Assembly: GCF_003944715.1 (NCBI RefSeq)
Contig: NZ_RWIT01000001.1
Coordinates: 496,001-560,000, forward strand
DNA: 64,000 bases
Direction of reading: 5' to 3'
DNA from: Hymenobacter rigui
Lineage (GTDB): Bacteria > Bacteroidota > Bacteroidia > Cytophagales > Hymenobacteraceae
Shown here one piece after another: positions 28,763 through 37,639 of the stretch (positions within the stretch are counted from its first letter, which is position 1; each line of letters begins with the position of its first letter). Under the pieces are notes generated by a model. It searched no databases, was not told the origin of the DNA, and saw only the letters and a list, made by a program, of their open reading frames with translations. The translations under genes were made by a program, and so were the position numbers.

Positions 28763-31336
28763 CTACTGCTGGCCTTGGCCGTTACCGTCGCCGCCTTGTT
28801 TCACGTCGTCGTTCTGGATGCTGCGGCGGCGTTTGGGGGCTTGCTGGGTTACTTTGCCGAAGCGGTAGTTGAAGGCCAGGCGTACCCCGCGCAGGTAGAT
28901 GTAGTTGTTACTTTCCTGGCGGAACTGGTCGGTGTTCAGTGTTGATTTCAGGTTGCGGGTGGCCGAGAGGAAGTTGTCGGCGTTCAGGGTCAGGTCAGCT
29001 TTGTCCTTGAGTAGGTTTTTGCGCAGACCCATTGAGTAGAACGTCCAGGCGGCCTGACGGCCCTGCAGCTGCACCCGCGGCGAGTTGAGGCCCCCAAAGA
29101 ACTGCAGGCTCAGGCCTTTCTCAAATTTGTAGCCCGAGTTCAGGTTCAGGTTGTACATCACGCCGCTGTTGTTCAGGTCCAGCGCTGCGCTTTTCAGGGA
29201 TACGTAGTACACGTTCACGTTGCCGCTCACGTCCCATTTCGGCACTGGTTTCACCGAGCCAAACAGGCTGACGCCGTAGGTGGCGTTGCGGCCGATGTTG
29301 CGGAACGTCTGGTTGTTCACGCCATTCTCCACAAACCGGTAGCTCTCAATGGCGTTGCCGGTGCGCCGGGCGTAGGCCGACATGTTCAGCACCGAGCCCT
29401 TGATGAAGGTAGTGTAGTTGATTTCGTAGCTGTCCGTTAGCTCGGGCTCCAATTGGGGGTTACCGTAGCTCACGTTCAGGGTATCGGAGGTGTTGCGGAA
29501 GGGGTTCAGGTAGAAAATCTGGGGGCGCTGAATGCGCTTGGAGTAGGCCAGCCGCAGCGTCTGACCCGGTTTCTTAGGGTTCTGGGGCTGGTAGCTCAGG
29601 CTCAGGTTGGGCAGCAGGTTGGTGTAGTTCTGCTTCACGGCCGAGTTTTCGCTCTGCTGTTGCTGGAAGTTGCCGTTGATGCGCGTATTCTCCACCCGGG
29701 CCCCCAGCTTCAGGCTCACCTTCTTACTGGCCGAAAACCCGTAGGTACCGTAGCCCGACAGCACATCCTGGTTATAGTCGAACAGGTTGGAGCGACTGGG
29801 GTTGTATACCGGGTCGAGGGTGCCGCCCGTAGCGGGGCTGTTGAACACGTCATAGTCGCTGCTTACGCGGCGCAGAATAGCTTTGGCCCCGGTTTCCAGC
29901 AGGGCAGTCTCCGAGAAAGGGTGGGCGTAGTCGGTCTGGAGCGTGGTTTCCAGGTTGCGCGAGAGGTTATCCGACTCTTCGCGGTAGTTCTTGGCCAGGT
30001 TCTCGGTAGTGTTACCCGCAAACTGATCCAAGTGGTAGGCCTGCACGTTGCGGTTGCGGGTGTGCTGGGCCAGCACGCTCCACTCCCGGCGCTTCTGCTC
30101 GAAGGTGCGGGTGTACGAGCCGCTCATGTCGTAGCTCTGAGTGCGGAAGCGGCGCTCTGTGTCGCGGGTAAATTCGTTGCTTACCGGCAGCAGCACGTTG
30201 TTGTACTGGTCGTAGTTGCCGCTGTTGCGGAACAGATTGCCCTGCACGTTCAGCGTGAGGTTGTGATACTGGGCCGGGTCGTAGTCCAGTCCCAGCCGCC
30301 CGAAGCCGCCGCCCCCGATAGTATTCCCGTCGCCCTGCTGTTCCAGCGAGAGGCGCTCCTGGCCGCTGCCGTCTTTCAGGTAACGGCTCAGGTCATTCCG
30401 GTTGGGGCTGTAGAAGGCAAACCCGCTCAGGGAGCTGGTGAGGCCCACTTTCCCCTTGCGGTAGTTGAGCGAGGCGTTGCTGTTGGAGCTGCGCGTACCG
30501 GCCGCCAGCCCCACCGAGCCGTTGATGCCCTCCAGGTTGTTCTTCTTGAGCGTGATGTTGATGATGCCGCCCGTGCCTTCGGCGTCGTACTTGGCCGAGG
30601 GCGTGGTAATTACCTCCACGCTCTTGATCTGGTCGGCCGGAATCTGCTTCATGGCATCGGCCACCGACGAGGCCACAATGCCCGAGGGCTTGTTATTGAT
30701 GAGCACGCGCACGTTGCTGGTGCCGCGCAGCTCCACGTTGCCGTCGGGGTCCACGTTCACCAGGGGCACTTTGCGCAGCACGTCGGCTGCGGTGCCGCCG
30801 GTGTTGGTCAGGTCCTTCTCGGCGTTGTACACAATGCGGTCCGGCTTGGTCTCGATAACGTCCCGCTCGCCGGTTACCGTCACTTCGCCCAGCTTCTGGG
30901 CCGTGCCCTCCAAGCTGATGGTGGGCACCGTGGTCAGCCCGCTGGTGATGGTGACGTTGCGCGTCTGGGTGGCGTAGCCGATGAAGCTGATCTGCAGCCG
31001 GAACTCGCCGGCGGCCAGGCCCTGTAGCTTAAAGCGGCCCCGCTCGTCGCACACCCCACCGTCAATAGGCGTATTGCCGCTCAACGGGAGCAGCGTAATG
31101 GTGGCAAATTCCACGGGCTTCTTGGTAGCGGCGTCCAGCACGGTGCCTTCCAGCCGGCCGGTGCCTTTGGGTGCCGTGGGCAGAATGGGCCGGGCCGGTG
31201 CCGCCGCGCCCGGCTGGCCCGGAGCCCCGGCCGGGCGCTGACCCGTGGTGGGGGCACCAGCCGGCGGCGTAGTCTGAGCCAGAATCGGAGTAGCCAGTAA
31301 GCCAGTGAGAAGCAGCGGAAGGGTAACAGTTTTCAT
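28763..31336 (-). CDS. TonB-type outer-membrane beta-barrel protein (copy 2)
   Basis: 857 residues from ATG 31336 (signal peptide MKTVTLPLLLTGLLATPILAQ). A Pro/Ala/Gly-rich segment (about 22-60) precedes the carboxypeptidase-regulatory domain (GRLEGTVLDAATKKPVEFATITLLP), the plug (AADVLRKVPLVNVDPDGNVELRG, IKSVEVITTPSAKYDAEGTGGIINITLKK) and a barrel ending LAFNYRFGKV and a Gly/Gln-rich tail. It aligns by eye along its whole length with the copy at 23876-26356, including the shared LRLSYSRRIQRPQI / LRLAYSKRIQRPQI motif, so the two are paralogues. The ABC exporter lies upstream on the same strand. Confidence 0.9.
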   Translation of the reverse strand: MKTVTLPLLLTGLLATPILAQTTPPAGAPTTGQRPAGAPGQPGAAAPARPILPTAPKGTGRLEGTVLDAATKKPVEFATITLLPLSGNTPIDGGVCDERGRFKLQGLAAGEFRLQISFIGYATQTRNVTITSGLTTVPTISLEGTAQKLGEVTVTGERDVIETKPDRIVYNAEKDLTNTGGTAADVLRKVPLVNVDPDGNVELRGTSNVRVLINNKPSGIVASSVADAMKQIPADQIKSVEVITTPSAKYDAEGTGGIINITLKKNNLEGINGSVGLAAGTRSSNSNASLNYRKGKVGLTSSLSGFAFYSPNRNDLSRYLKDGSGQERLSLEQQGDGNTIGGGGFGRLGLDYDPAQYHNLTLNVQGNLFRNSGNYDQYNNVLLPVSNEFTRDTERRFRTQSYDMSGSYTRTFEQKRREWSVLAQHTRNRNVQAYHLDQFAGNTTENLAKNYREESDNLSRNLETTLQTDYAHPFSETALLETGAKAILRRVSSDYDVFNSPATGGTLDPVYNPSRSNLFDYNQDVLSGYGTYGFSASKKVSLKLGARVENTRINGNFQQQQSENSAVKQNYTNLLPNLSLSYQPQNPKKPGQTLRLAYSKRIQRPQIFYLNPFRNTSDTLNVSYGNPQLEPELTDSYEINYTTFIKGSVLNMSAYARRTGNAIESYRFVENGVNNQTFRNIGRNATYGVSLFGSVKPVPKWDVSGNVNVYYVSLKSAALDLNNSGVMYNLNLNSGYKFEKGLSLQFFGGLNSPRVQLQGRQAAWTFYSMGLRKNLLKDKADLTLNADNFLSATRNLKSTLNTDQFRQESNNYIYLRGVRLAFNYRFGKVTQQAPKRRRSIQNDDVKQGGDGNGQGQQ

Positions 31337-31510
31337 CGAGAAATAAAGAAGAGGTAGTTGCAAAGAGAGGGGGCCGGCGGCAGCGCAGAAAACGAAGGTT
31401 GCCGAACGGTAGAAAGTAGCGCCTGAAGCGTTTGAAAAGCGGGGTAAGCTGCGCGGATAAGGCGCGCCAAGGACCAGAAAATGGCTGTTACGTTGCCGCC
31501 GCCGGTAATT

Positions 31511-32359
31511 TTAGTTGGTCACGTTGCGGCGCAGCAGCACGAGGTAGCCCAGCACCAGCACCCCGGCAAACCAACCCAGGGAGTACCACTCGTGCTTGGC
31601 CAGCTCGTGAGCCACAGTGAGGGTGCCTTTTCCCATCTTCATAGCCATGGCAGTACCCAGCGGCGCGGCGTAGGGAATTTTATCGACGTGCTCCCAGCTC
31701 AGCAGGGCAATGGTGGCCACCACCGCGCCCATGCCCACGCCCACCGGTACCACAAAGGAGCGCCAGAACAAACTCACCACGTACTGTACCGCCAGCAGCC
31801 CCAAGGTGGCCACATAAGTGCGCAGCAGCATCCACACAACGGTATCAAAAGGAATAGTAGACAGTGCAAATCCCAGCTTGGGCTTAAGCACACTCAGCAG
31901 CATCCCGGCTCCCAGCAGTAGGCCCACAAACAGCAGCAGGGCCACGGCATTCAGCGCCAGAATCAGCAGGAGCTTGGACAGAAACACGGCCCCGCGCCCC
32001 ACGGGCTGAGCGTACAGGTGCTTCCAGGCTGTGGCTTTGGTTTCGATGTTGACGACCAGGCTGGTGAGCAGCACCACAAACAGCGGCAGCAGCAGGGTGC
32101 CTGCCGTCTGCCAGCTGGCGTTGATGAAGCGGGGCCACGCGCTGCCACCGGCCTTCATGATGATGTCGCCCTTGAAAAAGAAAATCAGGAACGTAATGAG
32201 CACCGGAAAAGCGCCGCTGAGCAGCGTGAGCCGCAGCGCAGCCGTGCGCTTCAGCTTCAGCGTATCGGAGGCCAGGGTGCGCTGCAGTTGCAGGAGCGGA
32301 GCCGGCGCGGCGGACAAAGTCGGAAAATCGGCAAGGGTAGAGGGCAGAGTAGCTTCCAT
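31511..32359 (-). CDS. ABC transporter permease (ABC-2 type)
   Basis: 282 residues from ATG 32359 (MEATLPSTLADFPTL). About six hydrophobic segments, including LLSGAFPVLITFLIFFF, LLLPLFVVLLTSLVVNIETKATAWKHLYAQPVGR and LLLILALNAVALLLFVGLLLGAG; the NIETKATAWKHLYAQPV segment is the cytoplasmic elbow typical of BcrB/lantibiotic-immunity type permeases. It pairs with the ATPase gene 63 bp upstream. The pair is likely an exporter of antimicrobial peptides or lipids, suggested by the neighbouring LytS/LytTR system, but the substrate is unknown. Confidence 0.85.
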   Translation of the reverse strand: MEATLPSTLADFPTLSAAPAPLLQLQRTLASDTLKLKRTAALRLTLLSGAFPVLITFLIFFFKGDIIMKAGGSAWPRFINASWQTAGTLLLPLFVVLLTSLVVNIETKATAWKHLYAQPVGRGAVFLSKLLLILALNAVALLLFVGLLLGAGMLLSVLKPKLGFALSTIPFDTVVWMLLRTYVATLGLLAVQYVVSLFWRSFVVPVGVGMGAVVATIALLSWEHVDKIPYAAPLGTAMAMKMGKGTLTVAHELAKHEWYSLGWFAGVLVLGYLVLLRRNVTN

Positions 32360-32422
32360 AGGAAAAAGTGGATAGGAGGTAAGTGGCATTCCAGGCAGCG
32401 CGAGGAAAGAAGGAAGAATGCG

Positions 32423-33358
32423 TTACACCGCGGCCACGCGGGTTTCGGTGAGGTGCAGGAAGGTGTCCTCCAGGGTAGGCTGCTCCAGGCGCAGGCCGTA
32501 CAGCGGCTGCTCGGCGGCTACCAGCTCCACGGCCAGGGCGGCAGTGTGCTCCTGGCTCAGCCAGGGCAGCCAGAGCGTGCCGGGAGCCGCCACGGTGGCA
32601 CCGGCCAGCAGGCGGGGCAGCAGGTTGCGGCAGCTTTCGGCGTCCTGGGTTTCTACTACCAGGCGGGCCCGACCGGTTTGCAGGCGACGCAAATCGGGCA
32701 GGCTGCCCTGGAACACCAGCCGGCCCTGCTGAATCACGCCCACGTGGGTGGCCATTTTCTCAATCTCGCTGATGAGGTGGCTGCTGACCACAATGGTTTT
32801 GCCGTGCTGCTTGCAGAGGCGCTGCAGCAGTTCCCGCATCTCAATAATGCCGTTGGGGTCGAGGCCGTTGGTGGGCTCATCCAGCAGCAGCAGGTCGGGG
32901 TCGGAGAGCAGGGCAATGGCCAGTCCCAGGCGCTGCCGCATGCCCAAGGAATACTCCTTGGCGGGGCGGTGGGCATTATCGGTCAGGCCTACCAGCTCCA
33001 GTACCTCGGCCGTGCGGCTGGCGGCCACGCCCCGCAGGCGGCGGGTGGCTTCCACGTTTTCGCGGCCCGAGAGGTGGTCGTAGAGCGAAGGGTTTTCGAT
33101 GAGGGCGCCCACCCGGTCCAGCAAAGCCACCCGGTGCCGGGCCAAATCGTGGCCGAACAGGTGTACCGAGCCGCTGGCGGGCCGCAACAGCCCCAGCAGC
33201 AGCCGCATGGTGGTGCTTTTGCCGGCCCCGTTCGGCCCCAGGAAACCGTAGAGGCTGCCCGGCTCCACCTGCAGGTTTACATCGTGCAGGATAGGCCGCT
33301 GGCCGAAGCGGAAATGCAGGCTGCGGGTTTCCAGCAGCAGGGGAGTAGTTGATTTCAT
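32423..33358 (-). CDS. ABC transporter ATP-binding protein
   Basis: 311 residues from ATG 33358 (MKSTTPLLLETRSLHF); a longer upstream frame is discounted. Motifs: Walker A GPNGAGKSTTMRLLLG near residue 44, Q-loop at VGALIENPSLYDHLSGREN, signature YSLGMRQRLGLAIALL near 140, Walker B LLLLDEPTNGLDPNG, and the switch His in VVSSHLISEIEKMATHVGVIQQG. The C-terminal extension of about 90 residues is typical of CcmA/BcrA-type exporters. Transcribed with the permease and divergent from the second histidine kinase. Confidence 0.94.
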   Translation of the reverse strand: MKSTTPLLLETRSLHFRFGQRPILHDVNLQVEPGSLYGFLGPNGAGKSTTMRLLLGLLRPASGSVHLFGHDLARHRVALLDRVGALIENPSLYDHLSGRENVEATRRLRGVAASRTAEVLELVGLTDNAHRPAKEYSLGMRQRLGLAIALLSDPDLLLLDEPTNGLDPNGIIEMRELLQRLCKQHGKTIVVSSHLISEIEKMATHVGVIQQGRLVFQGSLPDLRRLQTGRARLVVETQDAESCRNLLPRLLAGATVAAPGTLWLPWLSQEHTAALAVELVAAEQPLYGLRLEQPTLEDTFLHLTETRVAAV

Positions 33359-33596
33359 AGCGCAGAAAGACAGAGAGAACGGCAGCAAACCTAGCGGCCC
33401 TGCTATATCTTCTTCGCTCAATTCAACCAACCCACCGGCCCGGCCCCGAAACGACGGTTTTTCTCGACTAAACCCCATTTCCAACCCCTTGCCCAGCCTT
33501 GCTGCAGGTTAAGGCTACCAACGTGGGCGTTGGGGGCAGTAATGGGCGGGTTGATTGAAAAAAAGCCCAAAATGGACCGGCCGCGTGCTATTTTCG

Positions 33597-34871
33597 ATGA
33601 TGGAAGTTCTGTCCGCTCCCTTAAAAGCATCGTCGGCGAAAGAGGCCGTTGGCTCCCGCCCCGGCTGGCGCAAGCGCCTGCGCGCTTGGCTCCGCCCCGA
33701 TACGTGGTCGGCGGCCCAGGAAAACCTGCGCGTCCCCCGCTGGATTCACGTGGTGCTGTGGGTGGTGCTGGTGCTGCTGGATGGCCTCAAGCTGGGCAGC
33801 GTGATTAACGTGCTGCCGCGCTTCCCGGCCACCCTGGCCGAGTGGCAGCCGCTGTGGCCCATGGTGGGGCGGTTGGTGGTGGAGGATATCTGTGCGGCCA
33901 CGCTGTTCTACCTGACCTGGCGCTGGCTGGTGCCGCGCACCCTCGGGCGGGCCCGGGTACTGCAGTACGGCCTGCTCACGGCCCTTCTGGTGCTGCCCTA
34001 CGCCTTTGCCATCGGCTGGCTCACGGCCCAGACTTCCCGCAAGGGCGTGCAGATTTCGGCCTACCGCGTTACGCGTCCGGTGGGCACCAAGGGCCGGCAG
34101 GTAACTACCATTGTACCCGGCCGCAAACCCAACGCCGATACCACTGAGGTGTGGGCCCGCATCTTCAGCTCGGCCATTGTGGGCGTGTTCATCATCGGCA
34201 GCAGCTCGGCCCTGCGCATCACCGGCGACTACGTGCGGGGCCAGCGCAACCGCCGCGAAATGGAGCGGCAGCAGCTGCTCACGGAGCTGGCCATGCTCAA
34301 AACCCAGATTAACCCGCACTTCCTCTTCAACACGCTCAACAACATCTACTCCCTCACCAGCCGCAAGTCGGATAAAGCCCCGGAGGCGGTGCTGCGCCTG
34401 GCCGAAATTATGCGCTACCTGCTGTATGAAAGCAGCACCGATACCGTACCGCTGAGCCGGGAAATTGCCCATTTGCGCAGCTTCCTGGATTTGCAGCGGC
34501 TGCGGCTATCGGCCTCGGCCCAGGATGCCATTCAGTTTGACGTGGAAGGCACCTCCCCCGATTGCGCCCACCCTATTGCGCCTTTGCTGCTGCTGCCGCT
34601 GGTAGAAAACGCCTTCAAGCACGGCGACCTGACGGCCCGGCCCGTGGCCGTGCACATTTCCCTGCTGCTGGCCTCCGATGGGCTGCTGCGCTTTACGGTG
34701 CTCAACCACGTGGCCCCCGCCGATGCCGAGCGGGAGCTGCCCAAGCAGCCCGGCGGCGTGGGCCTCGTGAATCTGCACCGCCGCCTGGAGCTGCTCTACC
34801 CCGGCCGCTACGCCCTCGATGTGCAAACGCCCCCCGGCCAGCACGTTGTAACGCTGGTGCTGCTGCAGTAA
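33597..34871 (+). CDS. LytS/YehU-type sensor histidine kinase (copy 2)
   Basis: 424 residues from ATG 33597 (ATG 33600 equally likely). Four transmembrane segments lie within about 50-215; an extracytoplasmic loop between the third and fourth (RKGVQISAYRVTRPVG to TTEVWARIF) is the likely sensing part. Then a linker RNRREMERQQLLTELAMLKTQ, the H-box NPHFLFNTLNNIYSL near residue 240, LLLPLVENAFKHGDL (N-box) and QPGGVGLVNLHRRLELLYPG (G-box). It is clearly paralogous to the kinase at 26600. The divergent ABC exporter genes start about 240 bp away, an arrangement seen for peptide-sensing modules. Confidence 0.92.
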   Translation: MMEVLSAPLKASSAKEAVGSRPGWRKRLRAWLRPDTWSAAQENLRVPRWIHVVLWVVLVLLDGLKLGSVINVLPRFPATLAEWQPLWPMVGRLVVEDICAATLFYLTWRWLVPRTLGRARVLQYGLLTALLVLPYAFAIGWLTAQTSRKGVQISAYRVTRPVGTKGRQVTTIVPGRKPNADTTEVWARIFSSAIVGVFIIGSSSALRITGDYVRGQRNRREMERQQLLTELAMLKTQINPHFLFNTLNNIYSLTSRKSDKAPEAVLRLAEIMRYLLYESSTDTVPLSREIAHLRSFLDLQRLRLSASAQDAIQFDVEGTSPDCAHPIAPLLLLPLVENAFKHGDLTARPVAVHISLLLASDGLLRFTVLNHVAPADAERELPKQPGGVGLVNLHRRLELLYPGRYALDVQTPPGQHVVTLVLLQ

Positions 34872-34883
34872 AGACAACAGAAC

Positions 34884-34976
34884 GTCATTCCGAGCTTGCC
34901 GAGGAATCTCGCGTGCTGACGCTAGGATTACGCTGGAACATTAGCACGCGAGGTTCCATGCTCCGCTCGGAATGAC
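34884..34976. repeat. inverted repeat, REP-like element C
   Basis: Imperfect inverted repeat with arms starting GTCATTCCGAGC (34884) and ending GCTCGGAATGAC (34976), sharing the GAGGAATCTCGCGTGCTGA core of element A. It lies between the second kinase and its regulator, in the middle of an operon-like pair rather than at a convergent end. Confidence 0.75.
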
Positions 34977-35055
34977 AGGCTTCCCGCATATCTTTCCGCG
35001 GCTGCTGACTAGCCAAGCTGCTCACTCACCAATTCACTAAATCACCAACTCACCG

Positions 35056-35796
35056 ATGACCTGCGTTATCCTCGATGATGAGCCCCTGGCCCTGGACCTG
35101 CTGGCCGATTACTGCGCCCAGGTGCCCGGCCTGGAACTGACAGCGCAGTTTGACGATGCGCTGCAAGGACTGGCCTATCTGCAGGATAACCCCGTGGATG
35201 TGGTATTTCTGGATATTCACATGCCCCGGCTCACGGGCGTGCAGCTGGCGCAGCTGCTGCCCCAGCCCGGTCCGCGCATCGTCTTCACCACTGCCTACGA
35301 CCAGTACGCCGTGCGTAGCTACGAGTTGAATGCCGCCGACTACCTGCTCAAGCCCATTGCCTTCGAGCGGTTTGTGCAAACGGTGCAGAAACTCCGCCAG
35401 CAGCTGCAGCCCGCCGCGCCCGTAACGGCCGCTCCGGCCGCAGCTCCCGCGCACCCCGAAGCCACGCCCACCGCGCCTGATGCCATGTTCGTGAAAAACG
35501 ACCACCGCCTCCAGCGTGTCGCCTTCGATGATATTCTCTACATCGAGGGCATGAAAGAGTATCTGATGATTTACACCGCTACCGGCAAAGTGCTCACGCT
35601 GCAGTCGTTCCGGCGGGTGGAGGAGGTGCTGCCGCCCGAGCGGTTTGCCCGCATCCATAAGTCGTTTCTGGTGGCGCTGAGCCGCATTGAGCACGTGGAG
35701 CGCGGTAAGGTGCAGGTAGCCGGCCGCCTCCTGCCCATCGGCGACACCTATCGGGACTCATTCAACGCATTGATTAAGGCGTATAATCTGCTGTAG
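35056..35796 (+). CDS. LytTR response regulator (copy 2)
   Basis: 246 residues. Receiver domain: CVILDDEPLALDLLADYCAQVPG, phospho-acceptor Asp about 53 in DVVFLDIHMPRLTG, FTTAYDQYAV and DYLLKPIAFERF. An Ala/Pro-rich linker (about 118-140) precedes a LytTR domain with FVKNDHRLQRVAFDDILYIEGMKEYLM, LTLQSFRRVEEVLPPERFARIHKSFLVAL and PIGDTYRDSF. Nearly parallel to the regulator at 27839. Probably acts with the kinase upstream despite the 184-bp gap filled by a repeat. Likely targets are the ABC exporter and barrel genes, by inference. Confidence 0.92.
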   Translation: MTCVILDDEPLALDLLADYCAQVPGLELTAQFDDALQGLAYLQDNPVDVVFLDIHMPRLTGVQLAQLLPQPGPRIVFTTAYDQYAVRSYELNAADYLLKPIAFERFVQTVQKLRQQLQPAAPVTAAPAAAPAHPEATPTAPDAMFVKNDHRLQRVAFDDILYIEGMKEYLMIYTATGKVLTLQSFRRVEEVLPPERFARIHKSFLVALSRIEHVERGKVQVAGRLLPIGDTYRDSFNALIKAYNLL

Positions 35797-35855
35797 AGTG
35801 GAAGCTAGGAGTCAGGAGACAGGAGCTAGGGTACAGTTCATTATCTGCGCAACGA

Positions 35856-35910
35856 AAAAAGGACCTCACGACGCTAGAACAATCTGTTCTAGCGTCGTGA
35901 GGTCCTTTTT
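35856..35910. terminator. bidirectional terminator between LytTR regulator 2 and wrbA
   Basis: A perfect stem of about 25 bp (35856-35880 with 35886-35910), loop of 5 nt, with A-run and T-run at the two ends. It serves both convergent genes. Short AGGAGTCAGGAG-type repeats flank it on both sides. Confidence 0.9.
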
Positions 35911-35962
35911 GAACTTTGGATGACAGGTGGAGTACTAGCCCCTAACTCCTATCTCTTGACTC

Positions 35963-36577
35963 CTACTTCGCTGCCAGCTTCTTGGCAATTTCGGCGGTGT
36001 GGCGGCCCTGGAAACGGGCGCCTTCCAGCTCATTGCCGCTGGGCTGCCGCTCCCCCTGGCCGCCGGCTACGGTGCTGGCACCGTAGGGCGTGCCGCCGGT
36101 TACGTCGGTGTGGCCCATCTGGCCCTGCCAGGCGTAGGGCAGGCCCACAATTACGAGGCCGTGGTGCAGCATTTCAGTGTGCAGGCTGCGCAGAGTCATT
36201 TCTTGGCCGCCGTGCTGGGTGGCAGTGCTCACGAAGCCCCCGCCTACTTTACCTACCAGCTTACCCTGCGCCCACAGCGCCCCTGTACCATCCAGAAAAG
36301 CCTGAATCTGACTGCACACATTGCCGTAGCGGGTGGGCGTACCGATGATGATGGCATCGTACTGATCCAGCTCCTCGGGCTTGGCTACCGGAATATGCTC
36401 AAATGCTTTCTGCGCCTGGGTAGCGCCAATCTGGTCGAGTAGCTCCTTGGGCAGGGTTTCGGGCACACGCTTGATGATAACCTCATTGTCGGCTACCTGG
36501 CGGGCGCCTTCGGCCACGGCTTCGGCCAGCTTGTACACGTGGCCATAGGTGGAGTAAAACAGCACGAGCGTTTTCAT
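35963..36577 (-). CDS. wrbA: NAD(P)H:quinone oxidoreductase, WrbA type
   Basis: Flavodoxin-like FMN enzyme that reduces quinones by two electrons and protects from oxidative stress; cytoplasmic tetramer. 204 residues, normal length. Motifs: [22 protein letters not shown] (FMN phosphate loop), [44 protein letters not shown] and a C-terminal [28 protein letters not shown], the WrbA signature. It stands alone, convergent with the LytTR regulator. Confidence 0.96.
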   Translation of the reverse strand: MKTLVLFYSTYGHVYKLAEAVAEGARQVADNEVIIKRVPETLPKELLDQIGATQAQKAFEHIPVAKPEELDQYDAIIIGTPTRYGNVCSQIQAFLDGTGALWAQGKLVGKVGGGFVSTATQHGGQEMTLRSLHTEMLHHGLVIVGLPYAWQGQMGHTDVTGGTPYGASTVAGGQGERQPSGNELEGARFQGRHTAEIAKKLAAK

Positions 36578-36952
36578 AGAAAGTGGGTTTAGGAGATGAA
36601 TTGGGAAAGACGAAAAACAAGGCGCAGGCCGCTTTCGGCCCGCAATGCATGTAACTACACGGTAAGACCGGGCCAGGTTACGAAAGCCGAAATTCTATAA
36701 CGGCAAAAACCTGTCATTGAGAAACTTATCTTGTATTCCCTAAAAAAGCATTTGCCGCGTGCAACCTCCCGTGGGCAGTCAGCCTCTTGGGTGCGTAACG
36801 GTTGTTTCGGCTGCAGGGCCGGCCACCAGATTAGTTTATTCCACTTTGCAGCGTATGCAGCATTCCTACTTGCACGGTTTCAGCCTTCCTGCCGGAGGAG
36901 CAGCCGTAGGTGAACACCCTAACGCCGACCCCTGCCAGGGTCGGACCCGTCG

Positions 36953-37639
36953 ATGAGCGCCCTCTCGGCCACGTTGGGTGGGGGCGGGCTGCGTAGCCTG
37001 CTGCCCGGTGCTACTGAGCGCCGGGAGTCCCTATCGTCGTCCGTATCCGCTCCTGTGCGCACTCTTACCCCGCCTTCCCAACTTTCCGACCTGGAGTTGA
37101 TTGACGGTTGCCTGGCGGGCAGCCGCCTGATGCAGAAATATCTGTATGAGCGTTTTGCCGGCCGCATGATGACCGTGTGTCTGCGCTATGCCCAAACCAC
37201 CTTTGAGGCGGAGGACGTGCTGCAGGAAGGGTTTCTGACGGTCTTCAAGAACCTGGGCAGCTTCCGTAGGGAGTGTCCGCTGGAATTCTGGATTCGCCGT
37301 ATTATGGTCAATGCCGCTCTTCGCCAGCACCGCCGCAATGCCCCGCTGGTAGCCGTCAGCGACGGAGGTGAGTATCCCGAAGACCTGGCCGGCGAGGAAT
37401 TCACCCTCTCCAACTACAACTTCGAGGAGCTGCTGAATCTGATTCAGGAACTGGCCCCTCGCTACCGCATGGTGTTCAACCTGTTCGCCATTGAAGGCTA
37501 CGGGCACAAGGAAATCGGCGAGATGCTGGGAATTTCCGAAGGCACCAGCAAATCACAATACTCCCGTGCCCGGGCCATTTTGAAAAGTAAAGTCGAGCGT
37601 CTCGACGCGCACCGCACCCATGGCAGCTTCCGCTCCTAA
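36953..37639 (+). CDS. ECF-type RNA polymerase sigma factor
   Basis: 228 residues from ATG 36953 (a later start near the conserved part is possible, since the first 40 residues are low-complexity). Region 2: LIDGCLAGSRLMQKYLYERFAGRMMTVCLRYAQTTFEAEDVLQEGFLTVFKNL; region 4: LAPRYRMVFNLFAIEGYGHKEIGEMLGISEGTSKSQYSRARAILK. The pattern is that of Bacteroidota ECF sigma factors. The last 20 bp overlap the start of the next gene, so the two are translationally coupled and the next product is a candidate anti-sigma factor. The preceding 375 bp contain no gene I can support. Confidence 0.92.
   Translation: MSALSATLGGGGLRSLLPGATERRESLSSSVSAPVRTLTPPSQLSDLELIDGCLAGSRLMQKYLYERFAGRMMTVCLRYAQTTFEAEDVLQEGFLTVFKNLGSFRRECPLEFWIRRIMVNAALRQHRRNAPLVAVSDGGEYPEDLAGEEFTLSNYNFEELLNLIQELAPRYRMVFNLFAIEGYGHKEIGEMLGISEGTSKSQYSRARAILKSKVERLDAHRTHGSFRS

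Noticed and set aside
29453..31027. Very long open frame antisense to the second TonB-barrel gene
   Set aside because: It is Val/Gly/His-rich without domain pattern and lies wholly opposite a gene with clear domains; GC-rich DNA produces such frames.
32018..33352. Long open frame opposite the ABC transporter genes
   Set aside because: The ABC ATPase and permease on the other strand carry all conserved motifs; this frame is Gln/Gly-rich composition only.
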